From the NCBI RefSeq assembly GCF_009834225.1, contig NZ_CP047176.1, positions 2,418,001-2,482,000 of the forward strand: a stretch of DNA of 64,000 nt, given 5' to 3'. Of the stretch, positions 39,579 through 50,044 are shown piece by piece (position 1 is the stretch's first letter; the number at the start of each line of letters is the position of its first letter). This stretch comes from Rathayibacter sp. VKM Ac-2759 (GTDB taxonomy: Bacteria; Actinomycetota; Actinomycetes; Actinomycetales; Microbacteriaceae). A program made the translations under genes and the position numbers. The notes beneath the pieces are model-generated. The model saw only the letters and a program-made list of their open reading frames with translations. It ran no database searches and was not told the DNA's origin.

Positions 39579-41930
39579 CTAGTGGTGGCCGTTGCCGTGA
39601 CCGGCGGTGGTCGGGCCGACGGCCGACTTCGAGACCTGCATGAGGAACTCGACGTTGGAGGTCGTCTCCTTCAGGCGCGACAGGATGATCTCGAGCGCCT
39701 GCTGCTGGTCGAGGCCGGCGAGGGCGCGACGCAGCTTCCAGGTGATCTTGACCTCGTCAGCGCTGAGCAGCATCTCCTCGCGGCGGGTGCCCGACGCGTT
39801 GACGTCGACAGCGGGGAAGATCCGCTTGTCGGCCAGGTGACGCGAGAGACGCAGCTCCATGTTGCCGGTGCCCTTGAACTCCTCGAAGATCACTTCGTCC
39901 ATCTTCGAGCCGGTCTCGATGAGGGCCGTGGCGAGGATGGTGAGCGAGCCGCCGTTCTCGATGTTGCGCGCGGCACCGAAGAACTTCTTCGGCGGGTACA
40001 GCGCGGAGGCGTCCACGCCGCCCGAGAGCACGCGGCCCGAGGCCGGAGCGGTCACGTTGTAGGCGCGGCCGAGGCGGGTGATCGAGTCGAGCAGCACGAC
40101 GACGTCGTGGCCCAGCTCGACGAGGCGCTTGGCGCGCTCGATGGCGAGCTCGGCGACCGTCGTGTGGTCCTCCGCGGGGCGGTCGAACGTCGAGGCGACG
40201 ACCTCGCCGCGCACGGTGCGCTGCATGTCGGTCACCTCTTCGGGACGCTCGTCGACCAGCACGACCATGAGGTGGACCTCGGGGTTGTTCTGGACGATCG
40301 CGTTCGCGATCTGCTGCAGCACGATCGTCTTGCCGGCCTTCGGCGGCGCGACGATGAGGCCGCGCTGGCCCTTGCCGATCGGGGCGACGAGGTCGATGAT
40401 CCGCTGGGTCAGCTTGCCCGGCTCGGTCTCGAGACGCAGGCGCTCGGTCGGGTACAGCGGCGTGAGCTTCTGGAACTCGACGCGCGCGGCGGCCTCCTCG
40501 ACGGTCTGGCCGTTGATCGAGTCGACCTTGACGATCGCGTTGTACTTCTGGCGGCCGCTGCCCTCGCCCTCGCGGGGCTGGCGGATCGCTCCGACGACGG
40601 CGTCGCCCTTGCGCAGGTTGTACTTCTTGACCTGGCCGAGCGAGACGTACACGTCGTTCACGCCGGGCAGGTAGCCGGTGGTGCGCACGAAGGCGTAGTT
40701 GTCGAGGACGTCGAGGATGCCGGCGACCGGGATGAGGACATCGTCCTCGCTGATCTCGGGCTCGAAGTCGTCGCCGACGGCGCCGCCGCGACGCTTGCGG
40801 TCGCGGTAGCGGCTGCGACGGCCGTCCTCGCCCTCGGCCTGCTGGCCGTTCTGGGGCTGGTTGCCGCCGGAGCTCTGGCCGCCGTTCTGGCCGTTGGAGG
40901 CGCCCTGCGGCTGGTTGCCGCCCTGGCCGTTCGCGTTCTGGGCCTGAGCGTTCTGGCCCTGGTTGCCCTGGCCGTTCTGCTGACCGCCGTCCGCGCCCTG
41001 GCGGTCCTCGCCGCGGTTGCGGTTGCGGTTGCGGCGGTTGCGGCCGCGGCTCGAGCCCTGCTGGTCGCCGGAGTTCTGCTGGTCGCCCTGCTGCTCGTTC
41101 GAGCCCTGCTCGTCGGCGGTGTCGCTGTCGGCGTCCTGCGCGTCGACCGCGTCGTCGGAGGCGGCGGTCTCGGTGGTCTCGTTCTGCTCGGAGTTCCCCC
41201 CGCGGCTGCGACGACGGCCGCGACGCTCGCGGGGTCCGCCCTCGCGCGACGTGTCGCCGGTCTCGGGCCCGTTGGGCAGCTCGATGTCGACGACGGTCTT
41301 CGGGGTCTGGTCGGCGTCGGCCGACGGCTCGATGACCGGGAGGTCGGGGATGAGCGACTCGACGCCCGTCCCGCCCTCGATGTTGAGGTGCTCGCCGGCG
41401 GCGACGGTGCCACTGGAGGCGCGGCGCGACGCGCGACGGCGCGGGGTGCGCTCGGCGGGGGCGGCCTCGACGGCGGCCTCGGGAGTGGCGGCCTCGGGGG
41501 CGACCGTCTCGGGAGCGGCGGGCTCCGGCGCGGGCTCGGCCGCGGCGGGCGACTCGAACTCGATCGGAGCCGACTCGGCGACGGGCGCCGGCGCCTCGTC
41601 GACGACGGGAGCGGCCTGCTCGATCACGTCGGCGGTGTCGGCCTCGGTGGTCTCGACCGCGGGCTCGGCGGGAGCCTCGGGCGCCGGGGTGGCCTGCTCG
41701 AGGACGTCGGCCGGCTCGGCCTCGGTGCTCGATGCGTCGACGACGGCGGCCGCCTCGGACGCCGCACCGTCGCGGAGCGCCGAGATCGCCTGGACCAGCT
41801 CGCCCTTGCGGAGCTTGGAGGCACCGCCGAGACCGAGGCTCGTCGCGAGCGCCTGGAGCTCCGCGACGCGGAGGGCCGAGAGGTCGGTGCTGGAGTCCAC
41901 GGCCGAGCCGCGGGTGTTGACATCTGTCAC
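39579..41930 (-). CDS. rho: Transcription termination factor Rho with long N-terminal insert
   Basis: Hexameric RNA-dependent ATPase, 783 residues, much longer than E. coli Rho (419). Residues 1-60 form a Rho N-terminal SAP-like helical domain ([20 protein letters not shown]). Residues about 60-230 are Ala/Glu/Pro-rich and acidic. About 250-385 is a low-complexity region with Arg clusters and many Asn, Gln and Gly. The RNA-binding domain and the ATPase follow, with [16 protein letters not shown] near residues 520-535 and [15 protein letters not shown] later. Such inserts are known in actinobacterial Rho and bind RNA or promote condensation. Confidence 0.97.
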   Translation of the reverse strand: MTDVNTRGSAVDSSTDLSALRVAELQALATSLGLGGASKLRKGELVQAISALRDGAASEAAAVVDASSTEAEPADVLEQATPAPEAPAEPAVETTEADTADVIEQAAPVVDEAPAPVAESAPIEFESPAAAEPAPEPAAPETVAPEAATPEAAVEAAPAERTPRRRASRRASSGTVAAGEHLNIEGGTGVESLIPDLPVIEPSADADQTPKTVVDIELPNGPETGDTSREGGPRERRGRRRSRGGNSEQNETTETAASDDAVDAQDADSDTADEQGSNEQQGDQQNSGDQQGSSRGRNRRNRNRNRGEDRQGADGGQQNGQGNQGQNAQAQNANGQGGNQPQGASNGQNGGQSSGGNQPQNGQQAEGEDGRRSRYRDRKRRGGAVGDDFEPEISEDDVLIPVAGILDVLDNYAFVRTTGYLPGVNDVYVSLGQVKKYNLRKGDAVVGAIRQPREGEGSGRQKYNAIVKVDSINGQTVEEAAARVEFQKLTPLYPTERLRLETEPGKLTQRIIDLVAPIGKGQRGLIVAPPKAGKTIVLQQIANAIVQNNPEVHLMVVLVDERPEEVTDMQRTVRGEVVASTFDRPAEDHTTVAELAIERAKRLVELGHDVVVLLDSITRLGRAYNVTAPASGRVLSGGVDASALYPPKKFFGAARNIENGGSLTILATALIETGSKMDEVIFEEFKGTGNMELRLSRHLADKRIFPAVDVNASGTRREEMLLSADEVKITWKLRRALAGLDQQQALEIILSRLKETTSNVEFLMQVSKSAVGPTTAGHGNGHH

Positions 41931-42180
41931 TGGAGAGGGTTCCTTCCCTCCGGGAGCGAGTGCTCACCGGGAGAGCTCATCGACCGTGCGGTTCCATCGC
42001 GTGTTCTGATCCACGCGATGCTCTCGGCAGCCCACGCCCCGGCTGCGACGAGGCAGCGGAGGAGGATGGACGACCGGACGCCGATCTGCAAGAGGAGCAG
42101 GACGGGCGTCCTTCACACGATTCGATGGCCGTGGTTATCGGGACGATCCTTCGGACAGATTCCGCTCGTGACGCGGTTCC

Positions 42181-43137
42181 TCAGGATGCAATGCCCACTG
42201 TAGCACCCTTGAAGTCGACGGCCAGCATGTGGGCGCGCCACGGTGTGCGCGCCTCCTTCTCGACCAGATCGGCCGCGGCGAGGCGCTGCGCGGGGTCGCT
42301 GCAGAGGACGAGGACGCTCGGCCCGGCACCCGAGACGACCGCTGCGTAGCCGTGCGAGCGCAGCAGCGCGATCAGCTCGGAGGTCTGCGGCATGGCGGCG
42401 GCGCGGTAGTTCTGGTGCAGCTTGTCCTCGGTGGCGGCGAAGAGCAGCTCGGGGCTCTGGATCAGCGCCGCGATGAGCAGCGAGGAGCGCGACACGTTGA
42501 AGACCGCGTCCTCGTGCGGCACGCTCTGCGGCTGCAGCGACCGCGCGAGCTTGGTCGACATCGTGTGCTCGGGCACGAAGACCACCGGCGACACTCCACG
42601 GTGCACCATGAGGCGCTTCGACCGGGGGCGCAGCGGGGTCTCGGCTCCGCCCGCCGCATCCGGCTCGACCCACGCGATGGTCAGACCGCCGAAGAGGGCG
42701 GGCGCGACGTTGTCGGGGTGACCCTCCATCTCGGTGGCGATGCGCAGGAGGTCGTCGGAGTCGAGCGCGACGATCCCCTCGAGCAGCCCCTTGGCCGCCA
42801 TGATGCCCGAGACGATCGCGGCGCCCGAGGAGCCCATCCCGCGGCCGTGCGGGATGATGTTCCGCGCGATGACCTCGATGCCGGGCATCTCCTGGCGCTG
42901 GTCCGCGAAGGTGTAGGCGATCGCCTGCACGACGAGGTTCGTCTCGTCGGTCGGCACCTCCCCCTCGCCCACACCGTGCACGGTCACCCGGGCGCCCGAG
43001 GCCGCGACGGCCGTCACGTCGAGCTCGTCGTACGACGAGAGCGCGAGGCCGAGCGTGTCGAACCCGGGGCCGAGGTTCGCCGAGGTCGCGGGGACCTTGA
43101 CGTGCACGGTGCGGCCGACGGGAACCGCCGAGGTCAT
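42181..43137 (-). CDS. thrB: Homoserine kinase
   Basis: A GHMP-family kinase that phosphorylates homoserine for threonine synthesis. 318 residues from the ATG at 43137. Motifs are VKVPATSANLGPGFDTLGLA at the start, IPHGRGMGSSGAAIVSGIMA for ATP binding, and VSGAGPSVLVLC near the end. It overlaps the thrC stop by 4 bp and is the last gene of the argS-to-thrB series. The 250 bp between it and rho should contain the rho promoter. Confidence 0.96.
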   Translation of the reverse strand: MTSAVPVGRTVHVKVPATSANLGPGFDTLGLALSSYDELDVTAVAASGARVTVHGVGEGEVPTDETNLVVQAIAYTFADQRQEMPGIEVIARNIIPHGRGMGSSGAAIVSGIMAAKGLLEGIVALDSDDLLRIATEMEGHPDNVAPALFGGLTIAWVEPDAAGGAETPLRPRSKRLMVHRGVSPVVFVPEHTMSTKLARSLQPQSVPHEDAVFNVSRSSLLIAALIQSPELLFAATEDKLHQNYRAAAMPQTSELIALLRSHGYAAVVSGAGPSVLVLCSDPAQRLAAADLVEKEARTPWRAHMLAVDFKGATVGIAS

Positions 43138-44210
43138 GCGCCGGCCAGCCCCAGCACGCCCGCGATCGCGGTGGTGTCGACGGGGACGACGGTCGGCGTG
43201 ATGTCGGCGCCGTCGGCGGTGCGGAGGGCCCACTGCGGGTCCTTGAGGCCGTGGCCGGTGACCGTGAGGACGACGGTGGCGTCCTTCGGGATCGCCCCCG
43301 CCTCCGCGCGCTCGAGCAGGCCGGCGACGCTGATCGCCGAGGCGGGCTCGACGAAGACGCCGACCTCGCCCGCGAGGATGCGGTACGCCTCGAGGATCTT
43401 CTCGTCGCTGATCGCGCCGAAGTAGCCGTCGCTGACGGTGCGCGCGTTGAGCGCGAGCTCCCACGAGGCCGGGTTGCCGATGCGGATCGCACTGGCGATG
43501 GTCTCGGGGTGGCGGACGACCGCTCCGTGCACGATCGGCGCGGAGCCCTCGGCCTGGAAGCCGAACATGCGCGGGAGGCGGGTGGTCGCGCCGCGCTCGA
43601 GCTCCTCCGAGTAGCCGCGGAAGTAGGCGGTGTAGTTGCCCGCGTTGCCGACCGGGACGATGTGGAGGTCGGGGGCGTCGCCCAGCACCTCGACGACCTC
43701 GAAGGCCGCGGTCTTCTGGCCGGCGATGCGATCGGGGTTCACCGAGTTCACCAGGTGCACCGGGTAGTTCTTCGCGAGGTCGCGCGCGATGTCGAGGCAG
43801 TCGTCGAAGTTGCCCTGCACCTGCAGCAGCTGGGCGTTGTGCGCGATCGCCTGGCTGAGCTTGCCGAGCGCGATCTTGCCCTCGGGCACCAGCACGGCCG
43901 CGGTGATGCCGGCGTGGGTCGCGTAGGCGGCCGCGGAGGCCGAGGTGTTGCCGGTGGAGGCGCAGATGACGGCCTTCGCGCCGTGCTCGACGGCCTTCGA
44001 GATCGCCATGGTCATGCCGCGGTCCTTGAAGGAGCCGGTCGGGTTCATGCCCTCGTACTTGACCCAGACCTTGGCGCCCGTGCGGGCCGACAGAGCCGGA
44101 GCCGGGATGAGCGGGGTGCCGCCCTCTCCGAGCGTGATGACCGGGGTCGCCTCGGTGACATCGAGGCGGTCCGCGTACTCGTGCAGGACTCCGCGCCACT
44201 GCTTGGCCAT
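43134..44210 (-). CDS. thrC: Threonine synthase
   Basis: A pyridoxal-phosphate enzyme that converts O-phosphohomoserine to threonine. 358 residues from the ATG at 44210, which is preceded by AAGGAG; the frame extends to a TTG that is part of that ribosome-binding site. The PLP lysine is Lys62 in NPTGSFKDRGMTMAISK. ICASTGNTSASAAAYA and VPVGNAGNYTAYFRG bind the phosphate and cofactor. It begins one base after the hom stop and overlaps thrB. Confidence 0.97.
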   Translation of the reverse strand: MAKQWRGVLHEYADRLDVTEATPVITLGEGGTPLIPAPALSARTGAKVWVKYEGMNPTGSFKDRGMTMAISKAVEHGAKAVICASTGNTSASAAAYATHAGITAAVLVPEGKIALGKLSQAIAHNAQLLQVQGNFDDCLDIARDLAKNYPVHLVNSVNPDRIAGQKTAAFEVVEVLGDAPDLHIVPVGNAGNYTAYFRGYSEELERGATTRLPRMFGFQAEGSAPIVHGAVVRHPETIASAIRIGNPASWELALNARTVSDGYFGAISDEKILEAYRILAGEVGVFVEPASAISVAGLLERAEAGAIPKDATVVLTVTGHGLKDPQWALRTADGADITPTVVPVDTTAIAGVLGLAGA

Positions 44211-44211
44211 C

Positions 44212-45558
44212 TCAGGCTCCTTCAACTCGTAGAACAGACGTCACGGCGCCGACGAACCCATGGGAATGGAGGGCGGTGACGGTGGCCGCCAGGTCGGACT
44301 CTGCCGCCGCGTGCGTGCCGATGACCAGGGTAGCGGTCGGCTCGCGGCGCTCCGCACCGGCCGCGGCGTCGTCGAGCGGGTCGGCGACGGGCGGGGTCTG
44401 CACGAGGGTCTCGACCGAGACGCCGTGGTCGGCGAAGACGCCCGCGATCTGCGCGAGCACGCCGGGCCGGTCGAGGACCTCCAGGGTGACCTGGTAGCGC
44501 GTCGTCACGTGTCCGATCGGCAGGACGGGGAGTCCGGAGCTGGCGCTGGTGACGAGGCCCGGGCCGCCGACGACGTGCCGGCGCGCGGCCGAGACCACAT
44601 CGCCGAGGACCGCGGAGGCCGTCTCGATGCCGCCGGCACCGGCTCCGTAGAACATCAGGCTGCCCGCGGCCTCGGCTTCGACGAAGACCGCGTTGTTCGC
44701 GCCGTGCACGGCGGCGAGGGGGTGCGAGCGGTGGACGAGCGCCGGGTAGACGCGGGCCGAGACGCCCTCCTCCCCCGTCTTCGCGTCGACGAGCCGCTCG
44801 CAGATCGCGAGCAGCTTGACCACGTAGCCGGACTCGCGGGCCTGGTCGATCTGCTGCTTGGTGATGCCGGTGATGCCCTCGCGGTGCACGAGGGTGACGG
44901 GCACGTCGGTGTGGAACGCGAGGCGCGCGAGGATCGCGGCCTTCTGCGCGGCGTCGTAGCCCTCGATGTCGGCGGTCGGGTCCGCCTCCGCGTAGCCGAG
45001 CTCCGTGGCCCTGGCGAGCGCCTCCTCGAGGGTCGAGTGCTCGGTGTCCATGCGGTCGAGGATGTAGTTGGTGGTGCCGTTGACGATGCCCATGATGCGG
45101 TGCACCCGATCGCCCGCGAGGCTGTCGCGCAGCGGCCGGATGATCGGGATGGCTCCCGCGACGGCCGCCTCGTAGTTCAGCTGGGCGCCGACCTGGTCGG
45201 CCGCCTCGAACAGCTCGTTCCCGTGCGCCGCGAGCAGCGCCTTGTTCGCGGTGATCACGTCCGCACCCGACGAGATGGCCTTGAGGATGTAGCTGCGCGC
45301 CGGCTCGAGGCCGCCGATCAGCTCGACGACGATGTCGGCGCCGAGGATCAGGGCCTCGGCATCGGTCGTCAGGTACTCGCGGGGGATGTCGGCGGTGCGC
45401 GGTGCGTCGATGTCCCTGACGGCCACACCGGCGAGCTCCAGCGGCGCCCCCACGCGCTGGGCGAGCTCGTCGCCGTGGTCGAGCAGGAGGCGCGCGACCT
45501 GGGCACCGACGGACCCGGCGCCCAGCAGGGCGACGCGGAGGCTGCGGTACTCGATCAT
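44212..45558 (-). CDS. hom: Homoserine dehydrogenase
   Basis: Reduces aspartate semialdehyde to homoserine. 448 residues from the ATG at 45558. The N-terminal Rossmann fold has VALLGAGSVGAQVARLLL. The catalytic region includes MGIVNGTTNYILDRM and AEADPTADIEGYDAAQKAAI. A C-terminal ACT domain starts at YQVTLEVLDRPGVLAQIAGV, giving likely feedback control by threonine. The start overlaps the lysA stop by 4 bp (ATGA), so lysA-hom-thrC-thrB is one coupled unit. Confidence 0.97.
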   Translation of the reverse strand: MIEYRSLRVALLGAGSVGAQVARLLLDHGDELAQRVGAPLELAGVAVRDIDAPRTADIPREYLTTDAEALILGADIVVELIGGLEPARSYILKAISSGADVITANKALLAAHGNELFEAADQVGAQLNYEAAVAGAIPIIRPLRDSLAGDRVHRIMGIVNGTTNYILDRMDTEHSTLEEALARATELGYAEADPTADIEGYDAAQKAAILARLAFHTDVPVTLVHREGITGITKQQIDQARESGYVVKLLAICERLVDAKTGEEGVSARVYPALVHRSHPLAAVHGANNAVFVEAEAAGSLMFYGAGAGGIETASAVLGDVVSAARRHVVGGPGLVTSASSGLPVLPIGHVTTRYQVTLEVLDRPGVLAQIAGVFADHGVSVETLVQTPPVADPLDDAAAGAERREPTATLVIGTHAAAESDLAATVTALHSHGFVGAVTSVLRVEGA

Positions 45559-46988
45559 CGGAGGATGGCCTTTCGTTCGATGCCGGCGTCGCGGCGGAGG
45601 AGGTCGTCCTCGTTCTCTCCCCGCACGATCACGCGGGCGCGGCCGTCGCGCACGGCGACGACCGGGGGGCGTCCGAGGTGGTTGTAGTTGCTCGACAGCG
45701 ACCAGCAGTAGGCGCCGGTCGCGGCGACCGCGAGGAGGTCGCCGGGCTGCACATCGGCGGGCAGGTAGTCGTCGTGCACGACGATGTCGCCCGACTCGCA
45801 GTGCTTGCCCGCCACGCGCACGAGGGCGGGCTCGGCGCCGGAGGAGCGGCCGGCGATCCGCGCGGTGTAGTCGGCTCCGTAGATGGCGGGGCGGGCGTTG
45901 TCGCTCATCCCGCCGTCGACGCTCACGTAGCGCCGGACCGCACCGTCCGCGCCGACGACGACGTCCTTGATCGTGCCGACCTCGTAGAGGGTCAGGCCGG
46001 CCGGGCCGATCAGCGAGCGGCCGGGCTCGATCGCGATGTGCGGCACCGGGATGCCGCGGCTCGTGCACTGCGCGGCGACCGCGTCGGCGATGGCCGCGGC
46101 GATCTCGTCGATCGGCGTCGGGTCGTCGGCGCTCGTGTAGGCGATGCCGAAGCCCCCGCCGAGGTTGAGCTCGGGGACGGGGCCGCCCGCGAGCAGCGCC
46201 GCGTGCACCTCGAGCAGGCGCGAGGCCGACTCCGCGAACCCGGCGGAGCCGAAGATCTGCGAGCCGATGTGGCAGTGCAGGCCGAGGAAGCGCAGGCTCG
46301 CGTGCGAGCGGATGCGGGCGACCGCCTCCGGGCAGTCGGCGAGCGTGATGCCGAACTTCTGGTCCTCGTGCGCGGTGGCGAGGAACTCGTGGGTGTGCGC
46401 GTGCACTCCGCTGTTCACGCGCAGCCGCACCGCCTGCACGCTGCCGTGCCGCTCGGCCGCCGCGGCGACCCGCTCGATCTCGATCAGGCTGTCGAGGACG
46501 ATCGTGCCCAGTCCGACCTCGACCGCGCGGTCGATCTCGGCGAGCGACTTGTTGTTGCCGTGCAGCCCGAGCCGCTCGGGCTCGATGCCCGCGGCGAGAG
46601 CGACGGCGAGCTCGCCCCCGCTCGACAGGTCGATGTTGAGGCCCTCGTCGCGCATCCAGCGGGCGACCTCGGTCGAGAGGAAGGCCTTGCCCGCGTAGTA
46701 GACGGTGACGCCGGTGCCGATCCGGCCGAGCTCGCGCGCGAAGGCGTCGCGGGTCCGCACCGCACGACGGCGGGCGTCGTCCTCGTCGACGACGTAGAGC
46801 GGAGTGCCGAACTGCGCGGCGAGCGCCGTGGCGGTGACGCCCGCGACGCGGAGGACGCCGTCGTCGTCGCGCTCGGTGTTCTCGGACCAGACGCCGTCGA
46901 CGAGCGAGTCCGCCTCGGCGGGGGCGAGGAGCCACTCGGGTGCGAGCGGATGACGCGGGGCGCGGGCGGGCGCGTCGTCGTTTTCCAC
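45555..46988 (-). CDS. lysA: Diaminopimelate decarboxylase
   Basis: The last step of lysine synthesis, 477 residues from a GTG at 46988. The PLP lysine is about Lys101 in VYYAGKAFLS. Also present are IDLSSGGELAVALAAG, HCHIGSQIF, LNLGGGFGIAYTSADDPTPI, and GKHCESGDIVVHDD from the second subunit's active-site region. It is followed directly by hom. A gap of about 165 bp upstream separates it from the DUF2993-like gene, and no clear ribosome-binding site is visible. Confidence 0.96.
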   Translation of the reverse strand: MENDDAPARAPRHPLAPEWLLAPAEADSLVDGVWSENTERDDDGVLRVAGVTATALAAQFGTPLYVVDEDDARRRAVRTRDAFARELGRIGTGVTVYYAGKAFLSTEVARWMRDEGLNIDLSSGGELAVALAAGIEPERLGLHGNNKSLAEIDRAVEVGLGTIVLDSLIEIERVAAAAERHGSVQAVRLRVNSGVHAHTHEFLATAHEDQKFGITLADCPEAVARIRSHASLRFLGLHCHIGSQIFGSAGFAESASRLLEVHAALLAGGPVPELNLGGGFGIAYTSADDPTPIDEIAAAIADAVAAQCTSRGIPVPHIAIEPGRSLIGPAGLTLYEVGTIKDVVVGADGAVRRYVSVDGGMSDNARPAIYGADYTARIAGRSSGAEPALVRVAGKHCESGDIVVHDDYLPADVQPGDLLAVAATGAYCWSLSSNYNHLGRPPVVAVRDGRARVIVRGENEDDLLRRDAGIERKAILR

Positions 46989-47153
46989 GGGTGAGACCTC
47001 ACAGGAGAGAGTGGGAGCGTCACTGCGTGGCGAGCGAGTCCGGATTGACCCCTGAAGCCATCGAGTTCAGTGTGTGCGGCGGTGCCGGGCCGCGGGATCC
47101 CGCGGGCACAGGGCTCCGATCCTACCGGTCGGCGGCGCGCGGGCCGAGCCGGG

Positions 47154-47918
47154 TCAGGGGCAGACGCCGGTCTCCTGCTGCGCGGGGTCGCTGAGGAACG
47201 TCGGAGCGAGCGCGAAGGTGGCGTCGAGCGATTCGGACGACACCACCGCAGCGGTCAGCGTGAGCCCCCGCGGCACCGAGTCGGCGATGCAGACGGAGCG
47301 GGGTCCGAGCAGCCCGTCGGCGACCGCGCCGAAGCGCGACTCGACGTCGGAGGCGGTCAGCGTCGCACCGGCGACCGTCACCTCCGACGGGGTCAGCTCG
47401 ATCGCCCCGTCCGTCGCGCCGAGCTCGATCCCGACGCCGGCCGCGAGGGTCAGCCCGAGCACCTCGACGGAGGTGTTCACGCGCACGAGCGGCGGGTCGA
47501 GGGTGACTCCGTCGATCGGCACCTCGCTCCGCGCGGCGACGAGATCGCTCACCGAGGCCGGGTCGAGGGCGACGGTCGCGGTGCCGGAGTCGAGCGCGCC
47601 GGATCCGCTCGCGGGCACACCCTCGAGGGTGGCGTCGACATCACCGTTCAAGTCGCCGAAGGCGACGTCGTCGCTGCGGATGTCGAGCCGGTCGAGCCGC
47701 CCCGACAGCAGTTGCGGCAGCACGGCCCAGCCGGCCACCTCGACGTCGACCGGGTGATCGGCGGGGAGCGAGAGCGCCTCCCGGATGCCCGACGCCGCCT
47801 GATCGGCGACCGCGCGGCGCGCCAGGGCCTCCCCGACGACCGCGGCGACGACGAGCAGCACGACGATCACCACCGCGACGACGAGGACGCGGCGCCTCCG
47901 TCGAGGCACCTCGGTCAC
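47154..47918 (-). CDS. LmeA/DUF2993-like lipid-binding membrane protein
   Basis: 254 residues from a GTG at 47918 that overlaps the argS stop (GTGA). A basic N terminus and one helix ([20 protein letters not shown]) anchor it; the rest is outside. [20 protein letters not shown] and [16 protein letters not shown] fit the DUF2993 fold, whose mycobacterial member LmeA binds phospholipid in cell-envelope lipoglycan assembly. The function here is inferred from the family. It ends with a CP dipeptide after several short repeats. Confidence 0.75.
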   Translation of the reverse strand: MTEVPRRRRRVLVVAVVIVVLLVVAAVVGEALARRAVADQAASGIREALSLPADHPVDVEVAGWAVLPQLLSGRLDRLDIRSDDVAFGDLNGDVDATLEGVPASGSGALDSGTATVALDPASVSDLVAARSEVPIDGVTLDPPLVRVNTSVEVLGLTLAAGVGIELGATDGAIELTPSEVTVAGATLTASDVESRFGAVADGLLGPRSVCIADSVPRGLTLTAAVVSSESLDATFALAPTFLSDPAQQETGVCP

Positions 47919-49573
47919 ATCCGGTCCGGAGCGGTCACGCCGAGCATCGAGAGGCCGTTGCGCAGGACCTGGCCGGTGGCCTCGTTGAGCCGCAGACGGG
48001 TCGAGTGCACCGCCTCGATCGGATCCTCGCCCTGCGGCACGACCCGGCAGTTGTCGTACCAGCGGTGGTAGAGGCCCGCGATCTCCTCGAGGTACCGCGC
48101 GATGCGGTGCGGCTCGCGCAGCTCGGCCGCGTGGGCGACGATGCGCGGGAACTCCTGGAGGCCTCCGAGCAGCGCCGACTCGGTCGGGTGCACGAGCGTC
48201 TCGGGCGCGAAGGGCTCGCGCGGCACTCCCGAGGCCTCGGCCTTCGCGGCGACCTGGCGGGTGCGGGCGTGCGCGTACTGCACGTAGTAGACCGGGTTGT
48301 CGTTGCTCCGCTTGGTCAGCAGGTCGAGGTCGATGTCGAGCGTCGAGTCGGCGGAGGAGCGCACCAGCGAGTACCGGGCCGCGTCGACGCCGACGGCCTC
48401 GACGAGGTCCTCCATCGTCACCACGGTGCCGGCCCGCTTGGACATCCGCACGGCCTCCCCGTCCTTGAGCAGGTTGACCAGCTGCCCGATCAGGATCTCG
48501 AGGTTCACGCCGGGGGTGTCGCCGAACGCCGCGCACATCGCCATCATCCGGCCGATGTAGCCGTGGTGGTCGGCGCCGAGCATGATGATCGCGCGGTCGA
48601 AGCCGCGCTCGCGCTTGTCGAGGTAGTAGGCGAGGTCGCCCGCGATGTACGCGGCCTCTCCGTCGCTCTTGATGATGACCCGGTCGCGGTCGTCGCCGAA
48701 GTCCGTGGTGCGCAGCCACGTCGCTCCGTCGGCCTCGAAGATGTGGCCGAGCTCGCGGAGGCGCTCGATCGCGCGCTCGACGGCGCGGGACTCGTGCAGC
48801 GAGTTCTCGTGGAAGTAGACGTCGAAGTCGACTCCGAACTCGTGCAGGCTCTGCTTGATCTCGCCGAACATCAGGTCGACGCCGATCGAGCGGAAGGTCT
48901 CGGCGCGCTCCTGCTCCGGCAGCACCGACAGGTCCCCCGGGTACGCGGCGACGACGCGGTCGGCGATGTCGGCGATGTAGGCGCCGCCGTAGCCGTCCTC
49001 GGGAGTCGGCAGGCCGTCGTGGGCGGCGAGCAGGCTGCGGGTGAAGCGGTCGATCTGCGCGCCGTGGTCGTTGAAGTAGTACTCGCGCGTCACCTCGGCG
49101 CCCTGCGCGATCAGCACGCGGGCCAGGCTGTCGCCGACGGCCGCCCACCGGGTGCCGCCGATGTGGATGGGTCCGGTGGGGTTGGCGGAGACGAATTCGA
49201 GGTTCATCCGCACGCCGGAGTAGAGGGACCCGGTACCGAACGACTCCCCCGCCTCGACGATCGCGCTCGCGAGAGCTCCTGCGGCGGCGGCCTCGAGGCG
49301 CACGTTGAGGAAGCCGGGCCCGGCGACCTCGACCGAGGCGACGCCGTCGACCGCGGCGAGGCCCTCGGAGAGCTCGGCGGCGAGCTCGCGAGGGTTCGCC
49401 CCCGCCTTCTTCGCGAGCTTCATCGCGATGTTCGAGGCCCAGTCACCGTGGTCGCGGTTCTTGGGGCGCTCGAGCACGACGTCCGAGAGCGCCACCTCGA
49501 CGTCGCTCCCCCGTCGCTGCACGGCGTCGAGGACGAGGGCGTGCAGGGAGGCGGCGAGCTGTTCGGGAGTCAC
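47915..49573 (-). CDS. argS: Arginyl-tRNA synthetase
   Basis: A class I synthetase of 552 residues from a GTG at 49573. The HIGH-type motif is HIGG in [20 protein letters not shown] and the KMSKS equivalent is [15 protein letters not shown]. The Arg_N additive domain occupies the first 90 residues, and the C-terminal anticodon domain has [16 protein letters not shown] lies eight bases before the start, hinting at leaderless expression. A tRNA-Arg gene lies about 1.3 kb away. Confidence 0.97.
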   Translation of the reverse strand: MTPEQLAASLHALVLDAVQRRGSDVEVALSDVVLERPKNRDHGDWASNIAMKLAKKAGANPRELAAELSEGLAAVDGVASVEVAGPGFLNVRLEAAAAGALASAIVEAGESFGTGSLYSGVRMNLEFVSANPTGPIHIGGTRWAAVGDSLARVLIAQGAEVTREYYFNDHGAQIDRFTRSLLAAHDGLPTPEDGYGGAYIADIADRVVAAYPGDLSVLPEQERAETFRSIGVDLMFGEIKQSLHEFGVDFDVYFHENSLHESRAVERAIERLRELGHIFEADGATWLRTTDFGDDRDRVIIKSDGEAAYIAGDLAYYLDKRERGFDRAIIMLGADHHGYIGRMMAMCAAFGDTPGVNLEILIGQLVNLLKDGEAVRMSKRAGTVVTMEDLVEAVGVDAARYSLVRSSADSTLDIDLDLLTKRSNDNPVYYVQYAHARTRQVAAKAEASGVPREPFAPETLVHPTESALLGGLQEFPRIVAHAAELREPHRIARYLEEIAGLYHRWYDNCRVVPQGEDPIEAVHSTRLRLNEATGQVLRNGLSMLGVTAPDRM

Positions 49574-49722
49574 GGGGCACGATTCTACCGGCCGGTGCCG
49601 TCGCGGCCGCCCGGCGGTCGGCCCGCCTACGGAGCGGTTGCTAGGGTGCCTCGCTCGTCCCCTCCTCAGCGCTGACCGGGCTCTGGGCGGGCTTCGCGCC
49701 GGGCGAGGTCGAGCCGACAGCG

Positions 49723-50043
49723 GTGTCGACCGAGATCGCCGGCTACGACGGAGTGGTCTGCGGCTGGACGGACTCCTCCGGAGCGTCGTTCCAGCTCGCC
49801 GTCGCGCAGCTGGACCCGGAGATCATCGAGGCACTGAAGAACGAGTACTACACGACCAGCAAGGCGGTCCCCACCTACGGCAAGCCTCCCGAGGTCGAGG
49901 GCTACTACGAGGTTGCGGGCGGCCGAGGAGTCGCCGACGCCTTCGTCGGCCAGTACTGGCTGGAGGCGTCGAGCGAGTCGTTCGTGGAGCCCGGCGACCC
50001 CGAGCAGCTGGTCCGCGCGGCGCTGGACGCCCTGACGAGCTGA
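49723..50043 (+). CDS. C-terminal part of an exported protein, possibly truncated
   Basis: 106 residues from a GTG at 49723: [20 protein letters not shown], then [20 protein letters not shown] and [20 protein letters not shown]. The frame is open about 26 codons further upstream ([20 protein letters not shown]) to a TAG, without a usable start or signal peptide. The single cysteine, VVCGW pattern and secreted-protein composition suggest the C-terminal part of a lipoprotein that lost its 5' end. No family was recognised. It converges on the transglutaminase-like gene two bases later. Confidence 0.5.
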   Translation: MSTEIAGYDGVVCGWTDSSGASFQLAVAQLDPEIIEALKNEYYTTSKAVPTYGKPPEVEGYYEVAGGRGVADAFVGQYWLEASSESFVEPGDPEQLVRAALDALTS

Positions 50044-50044
50044 G

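Noticed and set aside
40840-41080. Short repeated units that could suggest a CRISPR or VNTR
   Set aside because: They encode the Asn/Gln/Gly-rich insert of Rho in frame and have no regular repeat-spacer pattern.
41017-42009. 330-residue Ser/Ala-rich plus-strand frame
   Set aside because: It is the complement of the low-complexity part of rho; the repeats in rho explain it.
42181-44199. A 672-residue fused frame ending in homoserine kinase
   Set aside because: The first half is an alternative frame of thrC, Arg/His-rich and without domains. The real thrB starts at 43137.
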